Of a stretch of 64,000 nt of DNA, positions 51,081 to 60,428 are shown in pieces (the stretch's first letter is position 1; every line of letters starts with the position of its first letter). The stretch comes from Micromonospora pattaloongensis. Its GTDB lineage: Bacteria; Actinomycetota; Actinomycetes; Mycobacteriales; Micromonosporaceae. The position numbers were made by a program, and so were the translations under genes. The notes beneath the pieces were generated by a model. The model searched no databases. It was not told the DNA's origin and was given only the letters and a program-made list of their open reading frames with translations. Location: NCBI RefSeq assembly GCF_900107255.1, contig NZ_FNPH01000001.1, positions 1 to 64,000 of the forward strand, in the 5' to 3' direction.

Positions 51081-52766
51081 CTGAACACGCACGAGACGAC
51101 TCGTACCGCCGCAGCCGGCGCCGCCGGACGCGCCCAGCGGCAGTGGTGGCGCAACGCGGTCATCTACCAGATCTACCCCCGCTCCTTCGCCGACTCCGAC
51201 GGCGACGGCATCGGCGACCTGCCCGGCATCACCGCGCGCCTCGACCACCTCGTCGAGCTCGGCGTCGACGCGGTCTGGCTGTCCCCGTTCTATCCGTCCC
51301 CGCAGGCCGACGCGGGCTACGACGTGGCCGACTACCGCGACGTCGACGCGGTCTTCGGGCGGCTGGAGGACATCGACAAGCTGCTGCTGCGGGCGCACGC
51401 CCGCGGCCTACGGGTGATCGTCGACCTGGTGCCCAACCACACCTCGTCGGCGCATCCGTGGTTCGCCGAGGCGCTCGCCGCCGGCCCGGGCAGCGCCGCC
51501 CGGCAGCGCTACATCTTCCGCGACGGCCGCGGCGCCGACGGCGACCAGCCGCCGAACGGCTGGCGCAGCGTCTTCGGCGGCCCCGCCTGGACCCGGGTCA
51601 CCTCCTCCGACGGGAAACCCGGCCAGTGGTACCTGCACCTGTTCGACGCCGGGCAGCCCGACCTCAACTGGGACCACCCGGAGGTCCGGGCGGAGTTCCG
51701 GGAGATCCTGCGCTTCTGGCTCGACCGCGGCGTGGACGGCTTCCGGGTGGACGTCGCGCACGGCCTGATCAAGCAGGCCGACCTGGCGGAGTGGCACTAC
51801 CCGGAGGAGCCGCTCTCGGTCGAGCCGGTCGAGGGGCCGCGCCCGCCGATGTGGGACCAGGACGGGGTGCACGAGATCTACCGGGACTGGCGGGAGATCG
51901 TGGACAGCTACCCCGGTGACCGGGTGCTGGTCGCCGAGGCCTGGGTGCAGCCGGCCGAACGACTCGCCGCGTACGTGCGGCCCGACGAGATGCACCAGGC
52001 GTTCAACTTCGAATACCTCGAAGCCCCGTGGACCGCGACCGCCCAGTACGCGGTCATAGACCGGTCGCTGGCCGCGACCGGCGCGGTGGGGGCGCCGACG
52101 ACCTGGGTCCTCTCCAACCACGACGTGCTCCGGCACGCCTCGCGGCTCGGCCTGCCGGTCGGGACCCGCCGGCCCCGCGGCATCGGTGCCGACGACCCGC
52201 AGCCGGACGGCGCCCTCGGTCTGCGTCGCGCCCGCGCGGCCACCCTGCTGATGCTCGCCCTGCCCGGCTCCGCCTACCTCTACCAGGGCGAGGAGCTCGG
52301 GCTGCCCGAGCACACCACGATGCCGGACGAGGCGCGGCAGGACCCGACGTGGCAGCGCAGCGGCGGCGCCGAGCGCGGCCGCGACGGCTGCCGGGTGCCG
52401 ATCCCGTGGGAGGCGGACGCCCCGTCGTACGGCTTCGGGCCGACCGACGCCAGCTGGCTGCCACAGCCTCCGGTGTGGGCGGAGTACGCGCTGGACCGGC
52501 AGCGCGGCGTGGCCGGCTCGACGTACGAGCTGTACCGCACGGCGCTGCGGCTGCGCCGCGAACTCGGGCTCGGCGACGGCCGGCTGGAGTGGGTGGACAG
52601 CCCCGACGACGTGCTGGCGTTCCGCACCGGCGACCTGCTGGTGGTGACGAACTTCGGCGCGGAGCCGGCCGAACTCCCGGCCGGCGCGGAGCCCGTGCAC
52701 ACCAGCGCCCCGCTGGACCCCGACGGCCGCATCCCCACCGACGTCACCGTCTGGGCGCGCGCCTGA
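51081..52766 (+). CDS. aglA: GH13 alpha-glucosidase, CTG start, 561 aa
   Basis: Intracellular GH13 enzyme (oligo-1,6-glucosidase/trehalose- or sucrose-hydrolase group). Regions I-IV are DLVPNH (115-120), GFRVDVAH with nucleophile Asp224, EAW with acid-base Glu286 and LSNHD with Asp348. The only in-frame initiation codon after the upstream stop at 51033 and before residue 82 is CTG at 51081, preceded by GGGAG at good spacing; ATG, GTG and TTG are absent there, and starting at 51324 would remove the first beta strand with YQIYPRSF. It hydrolyses the imported glucoside. The gene symbol is by context. Confidence 0.85.
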   Translation: MNTHETTRTAAAGAAGRAQRQWWRNAVIYQIYPRSFADSDGDGIGDLPGITARLDHLVELGVDAVWLSPFYPSPQADAGYDVADYRDVDAVFGRLEDIDKLLLRAHARGLRVIVDLVPNHTSSAHPWFAEALAAGPGSAARQRYIFRDGRGADGDQPPNGWRSVFGGPAWTRVTSSDGKPGQWYLHLFDAGQPDLNWDHPEVRAEFREILRFWLDRGVDGFRVDVAHGLIKQADLAEWHYPEEPLSVEPVEGPRPPMWDQDGVHEIYRDWREIVDSYPGDRVLVAEAWVQPAERLAAYVRPDEMHQAFNFEYLEAPWTATAQYAVIDRSLAATGAVGAPTTWVLSNHDVLRHASRLGLPVGTRRPRGIGADDPQPDGALGLRRARAATLLMLALPGSAYLYQGEELGLPEHTTMPDEARQDPTWQRSGGAERGRDGCRVPIPWEADAPSYGFGPTDASWLPQPPVWAEYALDRQRGVAGSTYELYRTALRLRRELGLGDGRLEWVDSPDDVLAFRTGDLLVVTNFGAEPAELPAGAEPVHTSAPLDPDGRIPTDVTVWARA

Positions 52767-52790
52767 CGGCGGACGCCCCCACCCGCTTGA

Positions 52791-52840
52791 TCATGAGGTT
52801 TGCCGCACGGCCTCAGGCCATCCCGCGGCAAACCTCATGA
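52791..52840. repeat. TGATCA-related intergenic palindrome
   Basis: TCATGAGGTTTGCCGC (52791-52806) pairs without mismatch with 52825-52840, 24 nt past the glucosidase stop. TTGA precedes the left arm and CCAA follows the right, so the ends recall the TTGATCA elements. It probably terminates the alpha-glucoside operon. Confidence 0.8.
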
Positions 52841-52862
52841 CCAACGCGTGGAGCCCGGCGCG

Positions 52863-53132
52863 TCAGGCCGTCCAGTTGAGCCAGATTTGGCCGGCGGTCA
52901 GGGCGCCGATCCAGATCACGGCGGCGGCGATGGGGACCAGCGGCACCAGCAACGGGCGGGAGCGCAACAGCCGGACCGCCACGGCGAGCAGCCCGGCCCA
53001 GACCATCATGAGCAGCACGATCGCCCACGACGGGGCGACCAGCCCGCTCACCGCGTACCAGAAGAGCATGAAGGCGTGACCGGCCAGGCCGAGCCAGCCG
53101 ACCACCCGTGCCCACAGTGGAGCGTGTTCCAT
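52863..53132 (-). CDS. three-helix hypothetical membrane protein, 89 aa
   Basis: ATG at 53132 with GGGAG upstream. Three hydrophobic helices (VVGWLGLAGHAFMLFWYA, WAIVLLMMVWAGLLAV and PLVPIAAAVIWIGALTAG) in a protein of normal small-membrane-protein size. No family recognised. It lies downstream of the MFS carrier on the same strand, separated by 17 nt, and may be a minor accessory of it. Confidence 0.65.
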   Translation of the reverse strand: MEHAPLWARVVGWLGLAGHAFMLFWYAVSGLVAPSWAIVLLMMVWAGLLAVAVRLLRSRPLLVPLVPIAAAVIWIGALTAGQIWLNWTA

Positions 53133-53149
53133 GGCTCCCACTGTGGGGC

Positions 53150-54607
53150 TCAGCGCGGCGCTCCGCCCTCCTCCGTACGGTCAGCACCGGCCCCGACGGC
53201 GACCAGCGCGCGGTCGGCCAGCAACTGCTCGACCCGCGCGATGTCGCGCGGCGCGGTGCGGGACGACAGCCAGTACATCAGGCCGGTGGGCACGAAGAAG
53301 AGCTGGAACAACGCGAGCCCGGCCGCGACGTTCAGCGGCGGCGGGAACGGCGCCTGCAGCGCCCGCAGCGCCACCGGGAACAGCGCGTTGCCGGCCGCCC
53401 GGCCGACCCCGTTGACGAGATTGCCGAGGCTGTAGACGGTGCCGCGGTGCTCCGGCGGGTTGACGTCGGCGATCAACGCGAACCAGTTCGGCGAGTTCGC
53501 CGAGGTCAGGGCGAGTGCCAACAGCGCGGCCAGCAGGCTCAGGCCGACCGTCGGCTCGGTGACGACGCTGGACAGCACCGCCCGCACCACCACGCCCGCC
53601 GACGCCCCGTCCGGCGCGTCGATCCGCATCGGGACGAAGAACAGCACCAGGTAGAACGGCACCGCCGCGAGGATGCCCACGGCGGCGACCAGCGCCCGGC
53701 CCCGGGGCGTACGCCGTTGCAGCCGGTCGCCGACCAGCCCGCCCACGATCGCGAACGCGCCACCGAGCTGGAAGAGCGTCGCGAAGACGCTCCCGACGAT
53801 GATCGCGGTCCCCTCCGAGAAGCCCTGCGCCTCGGCGCGGCCCCGGAACAGCGCCGGCAACCAGACCAGCGAGCCGAACGCGATCTGCGCGGTGAGGCCC
53901 TGCAGCACGAGCCACACGTTCGTGCGCCGCCCGAGGATCCCCGGCAGGTCACGCCGGCTGATCCGGTAGTCGTACTCGCGGCCGACCGCGAACGCCGCCG
54001 CCAGCCGCGGCTCGCTCTCGCCGCGCCGGATGTCGTACGTGAACAGGTAGGCGACCGTCGCCGCCAGCCCGACCGCGGTCAGCACGAGGAACGGCCGGCG
54101 CCAGGCCTGGTAGCCCAGCAGCCCGCCGAGCAGCGTGCCGGCGAGCGTGCCGACGCCCTGGGACAGCCCCCAGAGGCTCATCACCAGTCCGCGGCGGCGA
54201 GGCGAGATGAGGTCGCTGACCACCGAGAAGCCCACCGACGCGACCGCGCCCAGCCCGACCGCCGCGACGAGCTGCGCCACGAAGAAGATCGGGTACGCGC
54301 CCGCGAGCCCCGTCCCCGCGGTGCCGGCCGCCCAGAACAGCGTCCCGGTCATCAGCAGCGGCTTACGGTGCCCGCGGTCACCCACGTACGCCCACGCGAC
54401 CGCGGCCACCGCGCTGACCAGGAACGTCGCGGCCGTGACCGCGCTGATCGCGCCCTCGCCGACCCCGAAGGAGCCGCTGATCCTGCTGTAGAGCGGTGGG
54501 ACGAGCCCGATCGCCACGTTGTCCAGCGAGGCGAGGACGGTGAAGACCACGACGCTGTAGCGGCGGTGGCCACGGCCGCCGCCGGACCGGGAGCGCCCGA
54601 TGCCCAT
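53150..54607 (-). CDS. major facilitator superfamily transporter, 485 aa
   Basis: Twelve predicted membrane helices in two six-helix halves. The MFS motif A between helices 2 and 3 is GDRGHRKPLLMTGTLFWAAG (AYVGDRGHRK), and its counterpart in the second half is GDRLQRRTPRGRAL. The substrate is not evident; the position upstream of xylB could suggest a sugar proton symporter, but the helix sequences are equally consistent with drug or lipid efflux. Start at the ATG at 54607 is preferred, with a GTG at 54634 as alternative. Confidence 0.8.
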   Translation of the reverse strand: MGIGRSRSGGGRGHRRYSVVVFTVLASLDNVAIGLVPPLYSRISGSFGVGEGAISAVTAATFLVSAVAAVAWAYVGDRGHRKPLLMTGTLFWAAGTAGTGLAGAYPIFFVAQLVAAVGLGAVASVGFSVVSDLISPRRRGLVMSLWGLSQGVGTLAGTLLGGLLGYQAWRRPFLVLTAVGLAATVAYLFTYDIRRGESEPRLAAAFAVGREYDYRISRRDLPGILGRRTNVWLVLQGLTAQIAFGSLVWLPALFRGRAEAQGFSEGTAIIVGSVFATLFQLGGAFAIVGGLVGDRLQRRTPRGRALVAAVGILAAVPFYLVLFFVPMRIDAPDGASAGVVVRAVLSSVVTEPTVGLSLLAALLALALTSANSPNWFALIADVNPPEHRGTVYSLGNLVNGVGRAAGNALFPVALRALQAPFPPPLNVAAGLALFQLFFVPTGLMYWLSSRTAPRDIARVEQLLADRALVAVGAGADRTEEGGAPR

Positions 54608-54671
54608 TCCGGCACTGAACCAGGCCACGGTCACGCTCGCATGCCGCCACGCCGCGCGCCCCACCCCCTGA

Positions 54672-56087
54672 TCAGGTGGGGCGGCGATCCAGGACGTGGT
54701 CGCGGGCGGCGGCGTACTGCTCCCGGATGGCCGGGACCGGCTCGGCCTCGTACCGCTGGATCTCCGCCGCCGACCACGCGGGCGGCGCCTGTCCGCCGAG
54801 CGCGACCCAGGCGGCCTGGCGCGCGGCGCCGTCGGCGACGTACTCGCCGGGCGGCGGCACCAGGACCGGGCAGCCGAAGACCTGCGGCGCGATCCGGCGG
54901 ACCGCCGCGGAGCGCGCCCCACCGCCGACGAGAATGACCCGGTTGACGGTGGCGCCCTGCGCGACCAGCGCGTCCAGGCCGTCGGCGAGGGCACAGAGCA
55001 TGCCCTCCACCGCGGCGCGCGCCAGGTGCGCGGGGGTCGAGGAACCGAGCGTCAGCCCGTGCACCGCGCCCGTCGCCAGTGGACGGTTCGGGGTGCGTTC
55101 GCCCTCCAGGTACGGCACCAGGACGAGCCCGTCGGCGCCGGCCGGCGCGGCCAGCGCCAGGTCGGCGAGCTCGTCGTGGCCGACCCGGAGCAGCCCGGCC
55201 GCGGCGTCGAGCACCCGGGCCGCGTTGAGCGTGCAGACCAGCGGCAGGAACCGGCCGGTGGTGTCGGCGAAGCCCGCCACGGCGCCGGTCGGGTCGCCGG
55301 CCGGGGTCTCCGACACGCTGAAGACCGTCCCGGAGGTGCCGATCGAGACGACCACGTCGCCGGGGAGCGCGCCGACCCCGAGGGCGGCGGCGGCGTTGTC
55401 GCCGGCCCCGGCGCCGAGCGGGGCGCCGCTGCGCAGCGCGCCGGCGGTCGCGGTCGGCGCGAGCACCGCCGGCAGCAGCGGCTCGCGCCCGAAGGCGTGC
55501 ACGAGCAGGTCGCGGCGGTAGTCGCCGGTGGCGGTGGACCAGTAGCCGGTGCCGCTGGCGTCGCTGCGGTCGGTGCGCAGCGCCTCCAGGCCGGTCGCGC
55601 CGGCCAGCTTCCAGGTGAGCCAGTCGTGCGGCAGGCAGACCGCGGCGGTCCGGGCGGCGGCCTCGGGCTCGTGCCGGGCCAGCCAGCGCAGCTTCGTGAC
55701 GGTGAAGCTGGCGACCGGTACGGAGCCGGTCGCCTCCACCCAGGCGCGCCGGCCGGCCTCGCCGCCGCCGAACTCGTCGATCAGCTCGACCGCGTCCGGG
55801 GCGGACCGGGTGTCGTTCCAGAGCAGCGCCGGCCGGACCACCTCACCGGCCTCGTCGAGGCAGACCATCCCGTGCTGCTGGCCGGCGACCGACACGGCCG
55901 CCACGTCGTCCACTCCGCCCGCCTGGGCGATCGCGTCGCCGAGCGCCGTCCACCACGCGTCCGGGTGCACCTCGGTGCCGTCGGGGTGCGACGCCCGCCC
56001 CTCGCGCACCAACTCCCCGGTCTCCGCGTCGCGGATCACCACCTTGCACGACTGGGTCGACGAGTCCACCCCAGCAACAAGCGTCAC
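54672..56087 (-). CDS. xylB: xylulokinase, 471 aa
   Basis: FGGY kinase phosphorylating D-xylulose to xylulose 5-phosphate. N-terminal [13 protein letters not shown] (phosphate loop), [14 protein letters not shown] and [11 protein letters not shown] are xylulokinase signatures. The C-terminal half has [12 protein letters not shown] and [15 protein letters not shown] with the FGGY ATP motif. Encoded downstream of xylA on the same strand, it completes the isomerase pathway. Its stop codon lies in a short TGATCA palindrome. Symbol well supported by context. Confidence 0.93.
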   Translation of the reverse strand: MTLVAGVDSSTQSCKVVIRDAETGELVREGRASHPDGTEVHPDAWWTALGDAIAQAGGVDDVAAVSVAGQQHGMVCLDEAGEVVRPALLWNDTRSAPDAVELIDEFGGGEAGRRAWVEATGSVPVASFTVTKLRWLARHEPEAAARTAAVCLPHDWLTWKLAGATGLEALRTDRSDASGTGYWSTATGDYRRDLLVHAFGREPLLPAVLAPTATAGALRSGAPLGAGAGDNAAAALGVGALPGDVVVSIGTSGTVFSVSETPAGDPTGAVAGFADTTGRFLPLVCTLNAARVLDAAAGLLRVGHDELADLALAAPAGADGLVLVPYLEGERTPNRPLATGAVHGLTLGSSTPAHLARAAVEGMLCALADGLDALVAQGATVNRVILVGGGARSAAVRRIAPQVFGCPVLVPPPGEYVADGAARQAAWVALGGQAPPAWSAAEIQRYEAEPVPAIREQYAAARDHVLDRRPT

Positions 56088-56117
56088 GTTCGGCCCTTCC
56101 TGGCGTCATCGGAGGAA

Positions 56118-56190
56118 GATCGCCGTGATCAGGGAGCTGGGTCGGCGACGCGCTGGCGACACGCCGAACCCGTCCCTGATCACGGCGATC
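56118..56190. repeat. TGATCA-type perfect 18-bp inverted repeat
   Basis: GATCGCCGTGATCAGGGA (56118-56135) pairs without mismatch with 56173-56190. It lies 7 nt past the xylA stop and upstream of xylB, so it could reduce read-through from xylA to xylB. Confidence 0.85.
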
Positions 56191-56197
56191 ATGCGGG

Positions 56198-57385
56198 TTA
56201 GCGGGCGGCTAGGAGGTGTTCGAGGGCTAGCTGGTTGAGGCGGACGAAGTGGAAGCCGCGGGAGGCCACCGCATCCACGTCGAGGTCCTCGAAGGCGGTG
56301 GTGTCGGCTCGCAGGTCGGCGTAGGTCTCGCCGGGGTTGAGCGTCGGGGTGCGCAGCTCGTCGACCTTGCTGGCCGCCAGCGCCTCCTGCACCTCCGGGT
56401 CGGCGCGGAACGCCGCGGCCCGCTCCTTCAGCAGCAGGTAGGTGCGCATGTTGGCGGCGGCCGACGCCCAGACGCCGTCGAAGTCCTCGGTGCGGGACGG
56501 CTTGTAGTCGAAGTGGCGCGGGCCGTCGTACGCCGGGCCGCCGTCCGGGCCGCCGTGTTCGAGCAGGTCCACCAGGGCGAACGCGTTGAGCAGGTCACCG
56601 TGGCCGAAGACCAGGTCCTGGTCGAACTTCACGCCCCGCTGGCCGTTGAGGTCGATGTGGAAGAGCTTGCCGTGCCAGAGCGCCTGGGCGATGCCGTGCG
56701 CGAAGTTGAGCCCGGCCATCTGCTCGTGCCCGACCTCCGGGTTGAGCCCGACCAGCTCGGGGTGCTCCAGGCTCTCGATGAACGCCAGCGCGTGCCCGAC
56801 GGTCGGCAGCAGGATGTCGCCGCGGGGCTCGTTCGGCTTGGGCTCGATGGCGAAGCGCAGGTCGTAGCCGCGGTCGATGACGTACTGCCCGAGCAGGTCG
56901 ACCGCCTCGCGGTAGCGGTCCAGCGCCGCGCGGATGTCCTTGGCGACGTCGTACTCCGAGCCCTCGCGCCCGCCCCACATCACGAACGTCTTCGCGCCGA
57001 GCTCGGCGGCGAGGTCGATGTTGCGGAGCACCTTACGGAGCGCGAAGCGGCGCACCTGACGGTCGTTGCTGGTGAAGCCGCCGTCCTTGAAGATCGGGTG
57101 GCTGAAGAGGTTGGTGGTGACCATCGGTACCACCAGGCCGGTCTCGTCGAGCGCCTTCCGGAACCGGCTGATCTCGCCGTCCCGCGTCGCGTTGTCCGCG
57201 CCGAACGGGATCAGGTCGTCGTCGTGGAACGTGATGCCGTACGCGCCGAGCTCGGCGAGCTTGTGCACCGCCTCCACGGCGTCGAGCGGCGGCCGGCTGG
57301 CGTCGCCGAACTGGTCGCGGGCCTGCCAGCCCACGGTCCAGAGGCCGAAGGAGAACTTGTCGGCGGGAGTGGGCTGCGCTGCCAT
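56198..57385 (-). CDS. xylA: xylose isomerase, 395 aa
   Basis: Converts D-xylose to D-xylulose with two divalent metals. Catalytic His54 and Asp57 lie in [13 protein letters not shown]; metal ligands are in [25 protein letters not shown] and [16 protein letters not shown]. The length is that of the short, actinobacterial class (about 390 residues). ATG at 57385 follows GGAGG. It diverges from a ROK-type XylR across an AT-rich operator region. Confidence 0.96.
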   Translation of the reverse strand: MAAQPTPADKFSFGLWTVGWQARDQFGDASRPPLDAVEAVHKLAELGAYGITFHDDDLIPFGADNATRDGEISRFRKALDETGLVVPMVTTNLFSHPIFKDGGFTSNDRQVRRFALRKVLRNIDLAAELGAKTFVMWGGREGSEYDVAKDIRAALDRYREAVDLLGQYVIDRGYDLRFAIEPKPNEPRGDILLPTVGHALAFIESLEHPELVGLNPEVGHEQMAGLNFAHGIAQALWHGKLFHIDLNGQRGVKFDQDLVFGHGDLLNAFALVDLLEHGGPDGGPAYDGPRHFDYKPSRTEDFDGVWASAAANMRTYLLLKERAAAFRADPEVQEALAASKVDELRTPTLNPGETYADLRADTTAFEDLDVDAVASRGFHFVRLNQLALEHLLAAR

Positions 57386-57400
57386 GCTGATCCTCCACGG

Positions 57401-57430
57401 AATGATTTGTTTAGCGATTGAATTATTTGA
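57401..57430. promoter_or_regulatory. putative XylR operator and divergent promoter
   Basis: A run of AT-rich sequence (AATGATTTG at 57401-57409 and TGAATTATT at 57419-57427) stands out in very GC-rich DNA. The two words form an imperfect inverted repeat (6 of 9 pairs). It sits 15 nt upstream of xylA and 24 nt upstream of xylR, suitable for repression in both directions. Confidence 0.5.
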
Positions 57431-57454
57431 GCCGGCTGTGGCATTGTCAAGGCC

Positions 57455-58720
57455 ATGAAAGCTGGCGGCCTCCGCACCCCGACCCGCCCCGCCGGCGACC
57501 GCCCCGTCCGCCAGGCCAGCCTCCGCGAGCACAACCTCGCGCTGGTGCTGCGGCACGTCGGCGCGGCGCCCCGGCCACCCTCCCGGGCCGACATCGCCGC
57601 CGCCACCGGGCTCACCCGGGCCACCGTCTCGGCGCTCGTCGACGACCTCATCGGCGGGCGACTGCTCACCGAGGTCGACCCCGCCCCGCGCAGCGGGGCC
57701 GGCCGACCCGCCGTGGGCCTGGTGCTCGGCGCGAACGGGCCCGCCGGGCTCGGCCTGGAGATCAACGTCGACTACCTGGCGGCCTGCGTCGTGGACCTCG
57801 CCGGCACGGTGCGGCACCGCGTCGCGCACCGCGCCGACCAGCGACCCCACTCCGCCGCCGAGGTGCTCACCCGACTCGCGGACCTCGCCGGCGCCGCCCG
57901 CGCCGCCGCCGACGCCGACGGGCTGATCCTGGCCGGCGCCGCGCTCGCCGTGCCCGGGTTGGTCACCGCCGACGGGCTGGTCCGGCTCGCCCCCAACCTC
58001 GGCTGGCGCGACGTCGACGCCCCCGGACTCCTCAGTGGACACCCGGCCCTCGCCGACCTGCCGCTGACCGTCGACAACGAGGCCAACCTCGCCGCCCTCG
58101 GCGAGCTGCACGCCGCGACCGCCGACGCCCCCAACTTCCTCTACATCTCCGGCGAGATCGGCATCGGCGCCGGGATCGTGCTGCACGGCACGCTGTTCCG
58201 CGGCGCGCGCGGCTGGAGCGGCGAGCTCGGCCACGTACCGGTCCGCCCCGACGGCCCCGCCTGCCGGTGCGGGTCGCACGGCTGCCTCGAGCAGTACGCG
58301 GGGCAGGAGGCGATCCTGCGGGCGGCGGGGCTCGCCGGTTACGGCCTCGCCCCGGACGCCGCGATAGTCCGACTCACCGAGCTGGCCACGGCCCGGGACC
58401 GGGACACCGTCGAGGCGCTCGCCGGCGCGGCCACCGCGCTCGGCGTCGCCGTCGCCGGGGTGGTCAACCTGCTCGACGTCGACACCGTCGTGCTCGGCGG
58501 CGTCTACGCGCCGCTCGCGCCGTGGCTGCGCCCCACCGTCGAGGCGGAACTCGCCCGCCGGGTGCTCACCGCCAGCTGGTCGCCGGTGGCGGTACGCCCG
58601 TCAGTGCTCGGTGGGGACGCCGCCGCGGTCGGCGCGGCCGGCTCGGTCGTCCGCGCCGTCCGGGACCACCCGGCCCGCTGGCTCGCCGGCGCCCCGGACT
58701 CCAGCGGCGGGGGCCGCTAG
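57455..58720 (+). CDS. xylR: ROK family xylose repressor, 421 aa
   Basis: N-terminal winged HTH (about 20-80, [20 protein letters not shown]) and a ROK sugar-sensing domain with the zinc cluster [14 protein letters not shown] after GELGHVPV. It diverges from xylA and is the expected xylose-responsive repressor of xylAB. The gene overlaps the convergent MarR gene by CTAG. Compared with the ROK protein at 12212, this one has the full Cys cluster. Confidence 0.9.
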   Translation: MKAGGLRTPTRPAGDRPVRQASLREHNLALVLRHVGAAPRPPSRADIAAATGLTRATVSALVDDLIGGRLLTEVDPAPRSGAGRPAVGLVLGANGPAGLGLEINVDYLAACVVDLAGTVRHRVAHRADQRPHSAAEVLTRLADLAGAARAAADADGLILAGAALAVPGLVTADGLVRLAPNLGWRDVDAPGLLSGHPALADLPLTVDNEANLAALGELHAATADAPNFLYISGEIGIGAGIVLHGTLFRGARGWSGELGHVPVRPDGPACRCGSHGCLEQYAGQEAILRAAGLAGYGLAPDAAIVRLTELATARDRDTVEALAGAATALGVAVAGVVNLLDVDTVVLGGVYAPLAPWLRPTVEAELARRVLTASWSPVAVRPSVLGGDAAAVGAAGSVVRAVRDHPARWLAGAPDSSGGGR

Positions 58721-59199
58721 GCCGAGCGGGCCTCCCGCCCGCGCTCCCGACCCGCCCGCGTCGCCACGTCGAACTCCTGCAGACCGGCCAGCAGCGCCTG
58801 CCGCCCCGCCGGCGACATCGCCGCCAGCACCGTCGCCAGCCGCGCCCGCCGGGCGGCCCGCAACTGTTCGAGCAGCGCGTGTCCCGCGGGCGTCAGGTGC
58901 AGGGCGATCTCCCGGCGATCCGCGCGGCCGGGCTCGCGTTCGAGCACGCCGGCGGCGACCAGCCGGTCGCAGAGGCGGCTCGCGGACGACAGGATCATGC
59001 CGAGCCGGCCGGCGAGCCCCCGCAGGTTCACCCCGTCGCACTGCTCGACCACGAGCAGCGCCCGCAGCTGCGAGCTGGACAGCCGGCTCGTCGCCTGCTC
59101 CCGGGCGGCATCCCAGACCGCGAGCAGCGCTTCGGCGGCGGCATCGACCGCGGCCGCCGTGCTGAGGTCCGGTCCGTATGGACCATAGTGTTCGGGCAT
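58717..59199 (-). CDS. MarR family transcriptional regulator, 160 aa
   Basis: Winged-helix MarR fold: TSRLSSSQLRALLVVEQCDG, NLRGLAGRLGMILSSASRLCDRL as recognition region (quoted in two parts, NLRGLAGRLGM and ILSSASRLCDRL), and the beta-wing GREPGRADRREIALHLTPAG-like segment. Divergent from the SpoIIE phosphatase gene over 55 nt, so it may control it. Ligand unknown. Overlaps xylR by 4 nt at its end. Confidence 0.85.
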   Translation of the reverse strand: MPEHYGPYGPDLSTAAAVDAAAEALLAVWDAAREQATSRLSSSQLRALLVVEQCDGVNLRGLAGRLGMILSSASRLCDRLVAAGVLEREPGRADRREIALHLTPAGHALLEQLRAARRARLATVLAAMSPAGRQALLAGLQEFDVATRAGRERGREARSA

Positions 59200-59254
59200 G
59201 GTGGGGACGAGACTACTCGTGCGATCAGCACCACCGACCGCACGAGAGGGCCCA

Positions 59255-60385
59255 ATGCCGCACCGATTGGCCGACGTACGACGCGCACTCACCGACGCCC
59301 CCGCCGACCTGCTGGTCGAACACCTCGCCGAGGTGCTGCGCAAGCTCTACAACCTCACCGACGTGGCGTACTTCCAGGTCGACTACCGGCTCGCCGCGCT
59401 ACTGCCGCTGCACGGCGGCGCCCCGCCGACCGCACCCGGCAGCCCGGCCTGGCGCAGCTTCGACCACCAGACCGAGGTGATCGCCGACGGTGCCCTTCAC
59501 CTGCCGGTCGGCTCGCGGGGCGAGCGGATGGGCGTGCTGCGGCTCGCGCCGGCGGCGACCGAGCCCGAGGTACGGGCCGAGCTGTCCGAGGTCGCCACGC
59601 TGCTCGGCCACGAGCTGGCCGCCGTGGACGCCACCACCGACCGGTACCGCGTCGCCGCCCGCTCCCGCCGGTTGACCCTCGCCGCCGAGATGCAGTGGGA
59701 GCTGCTGCCCGGCCGCAGCCGGCGGGGCACCGCGTTCAGCCTCGCCGGGCAGCTCGAACCGGCGTACGCCGTACGCGGCGACAGCTTCGACTGGGCCGAT
59801 GACGAGCGCCGGCTCTGGCTGTCGGTGATGAACGGGATGGGCGAGGGCGTCGCCGCGGCCACCGCGACCTGCCTCGGCACGTACGCGCTGCGCAACGCCC
59901 GCCGGGCCGGGCTGGACCTCGCCGATCAGGCGGCCCTCGCCGACCAGGCGCTCTACGCGCATTACACCGGCGTCCAGCATCTGGCGGCGCTGCTGATGGA
60001 GCTCGACCTCGCGACCGGCACGCTGACCGTCGTGGACGCCGGATCGCCACGGCTGATCGTGCAGCGGGACGGGGAGCTGCACCACCAGGAGCTGGAGCAG
60101 CAGTTCCCGCTGGGGATGTTCGACGGCACCGTCTACCACGAGCAGCGGCTCGATCTGTCGGTTGGCGACCGGCTGGTGGTGGTGAGCGACGGCGTCCTCA
60201 ACGCCGCGAAGGAAGCCGGCCGGTACGGGGAGGCGACGCTCGAGCGGTGTCTGCGGCGTACCCGTTCGCTGCCGCCGATGGAGGCGGTGCGCGCGGTCGT
60301 GGGCGACCTGCGCGCGTTCGTCGGCGGCGACCTGGTCGACGACGCGGTCGTGGTCTGCCTCGACTGGACCGGGCCGGGCCGCTGA
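59255..60385 (+). CDS. SpoIIE/PP2C-type phosphatase with GAF-like sensor, 376 aa
   Basis: N-terminal GAF-like domain (about 15-140, LTDVAYFQVDYRLAALLPLH), then a SpoIIE phosphatase domain (about 155-376) with LTLAAEMQWELLPG, FDWADDERRLWLSVMNGMGEGVAAA (the metal site is shifted from the usual GDG; observed GDSFDWADD), and VVVSDGVLNAAKEAG. PP2C-like Ser/Thr phosphatases dephosphorylate STAS antagonists. ATG at 59255 follows GAGAGG. The nearest STAS gene (29801) lacks the phosphorylatable Ser, so the partner is elsewhere. Confidence 0.82.
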   Translation: MPHRLADVRRALTDAPADLLVEHLAEVLRKLYNLTDVAYFQVDYRLAALLPLHGGAPPTAPGSPAWRSFDHQTEVIADGALHLPVGSRGERMGVLRLAPAATEPEVRAELSEVATLLGHELAAVDATTDRYRVAARSRRLTLAAEMQWELLPGRSRRGTAFSLAGQLEPAYAVRGDSFDWADDERRLWLSVMNGMGEGVAAATATCLGTYALRNARRAGLDLADQAALADQALYAHYTGVQHLAALLMELDLATGTLTVVDAGSPRLIVQRDGELHHQELEQQFPLGMFDGTVYHEQRLDLSVGDRLVVVSDGVLNAAKEAGRYGEATLERCLRRTRSLPPMEAVRAVVGDLRAFVGGDLVDDAVVVCLDWTGPGR

Positions 60386-60428
60386 CGCGGGTCGCCGGAC
60401 GCACCCGCGGCGGGGTGCGACCCGCCGG

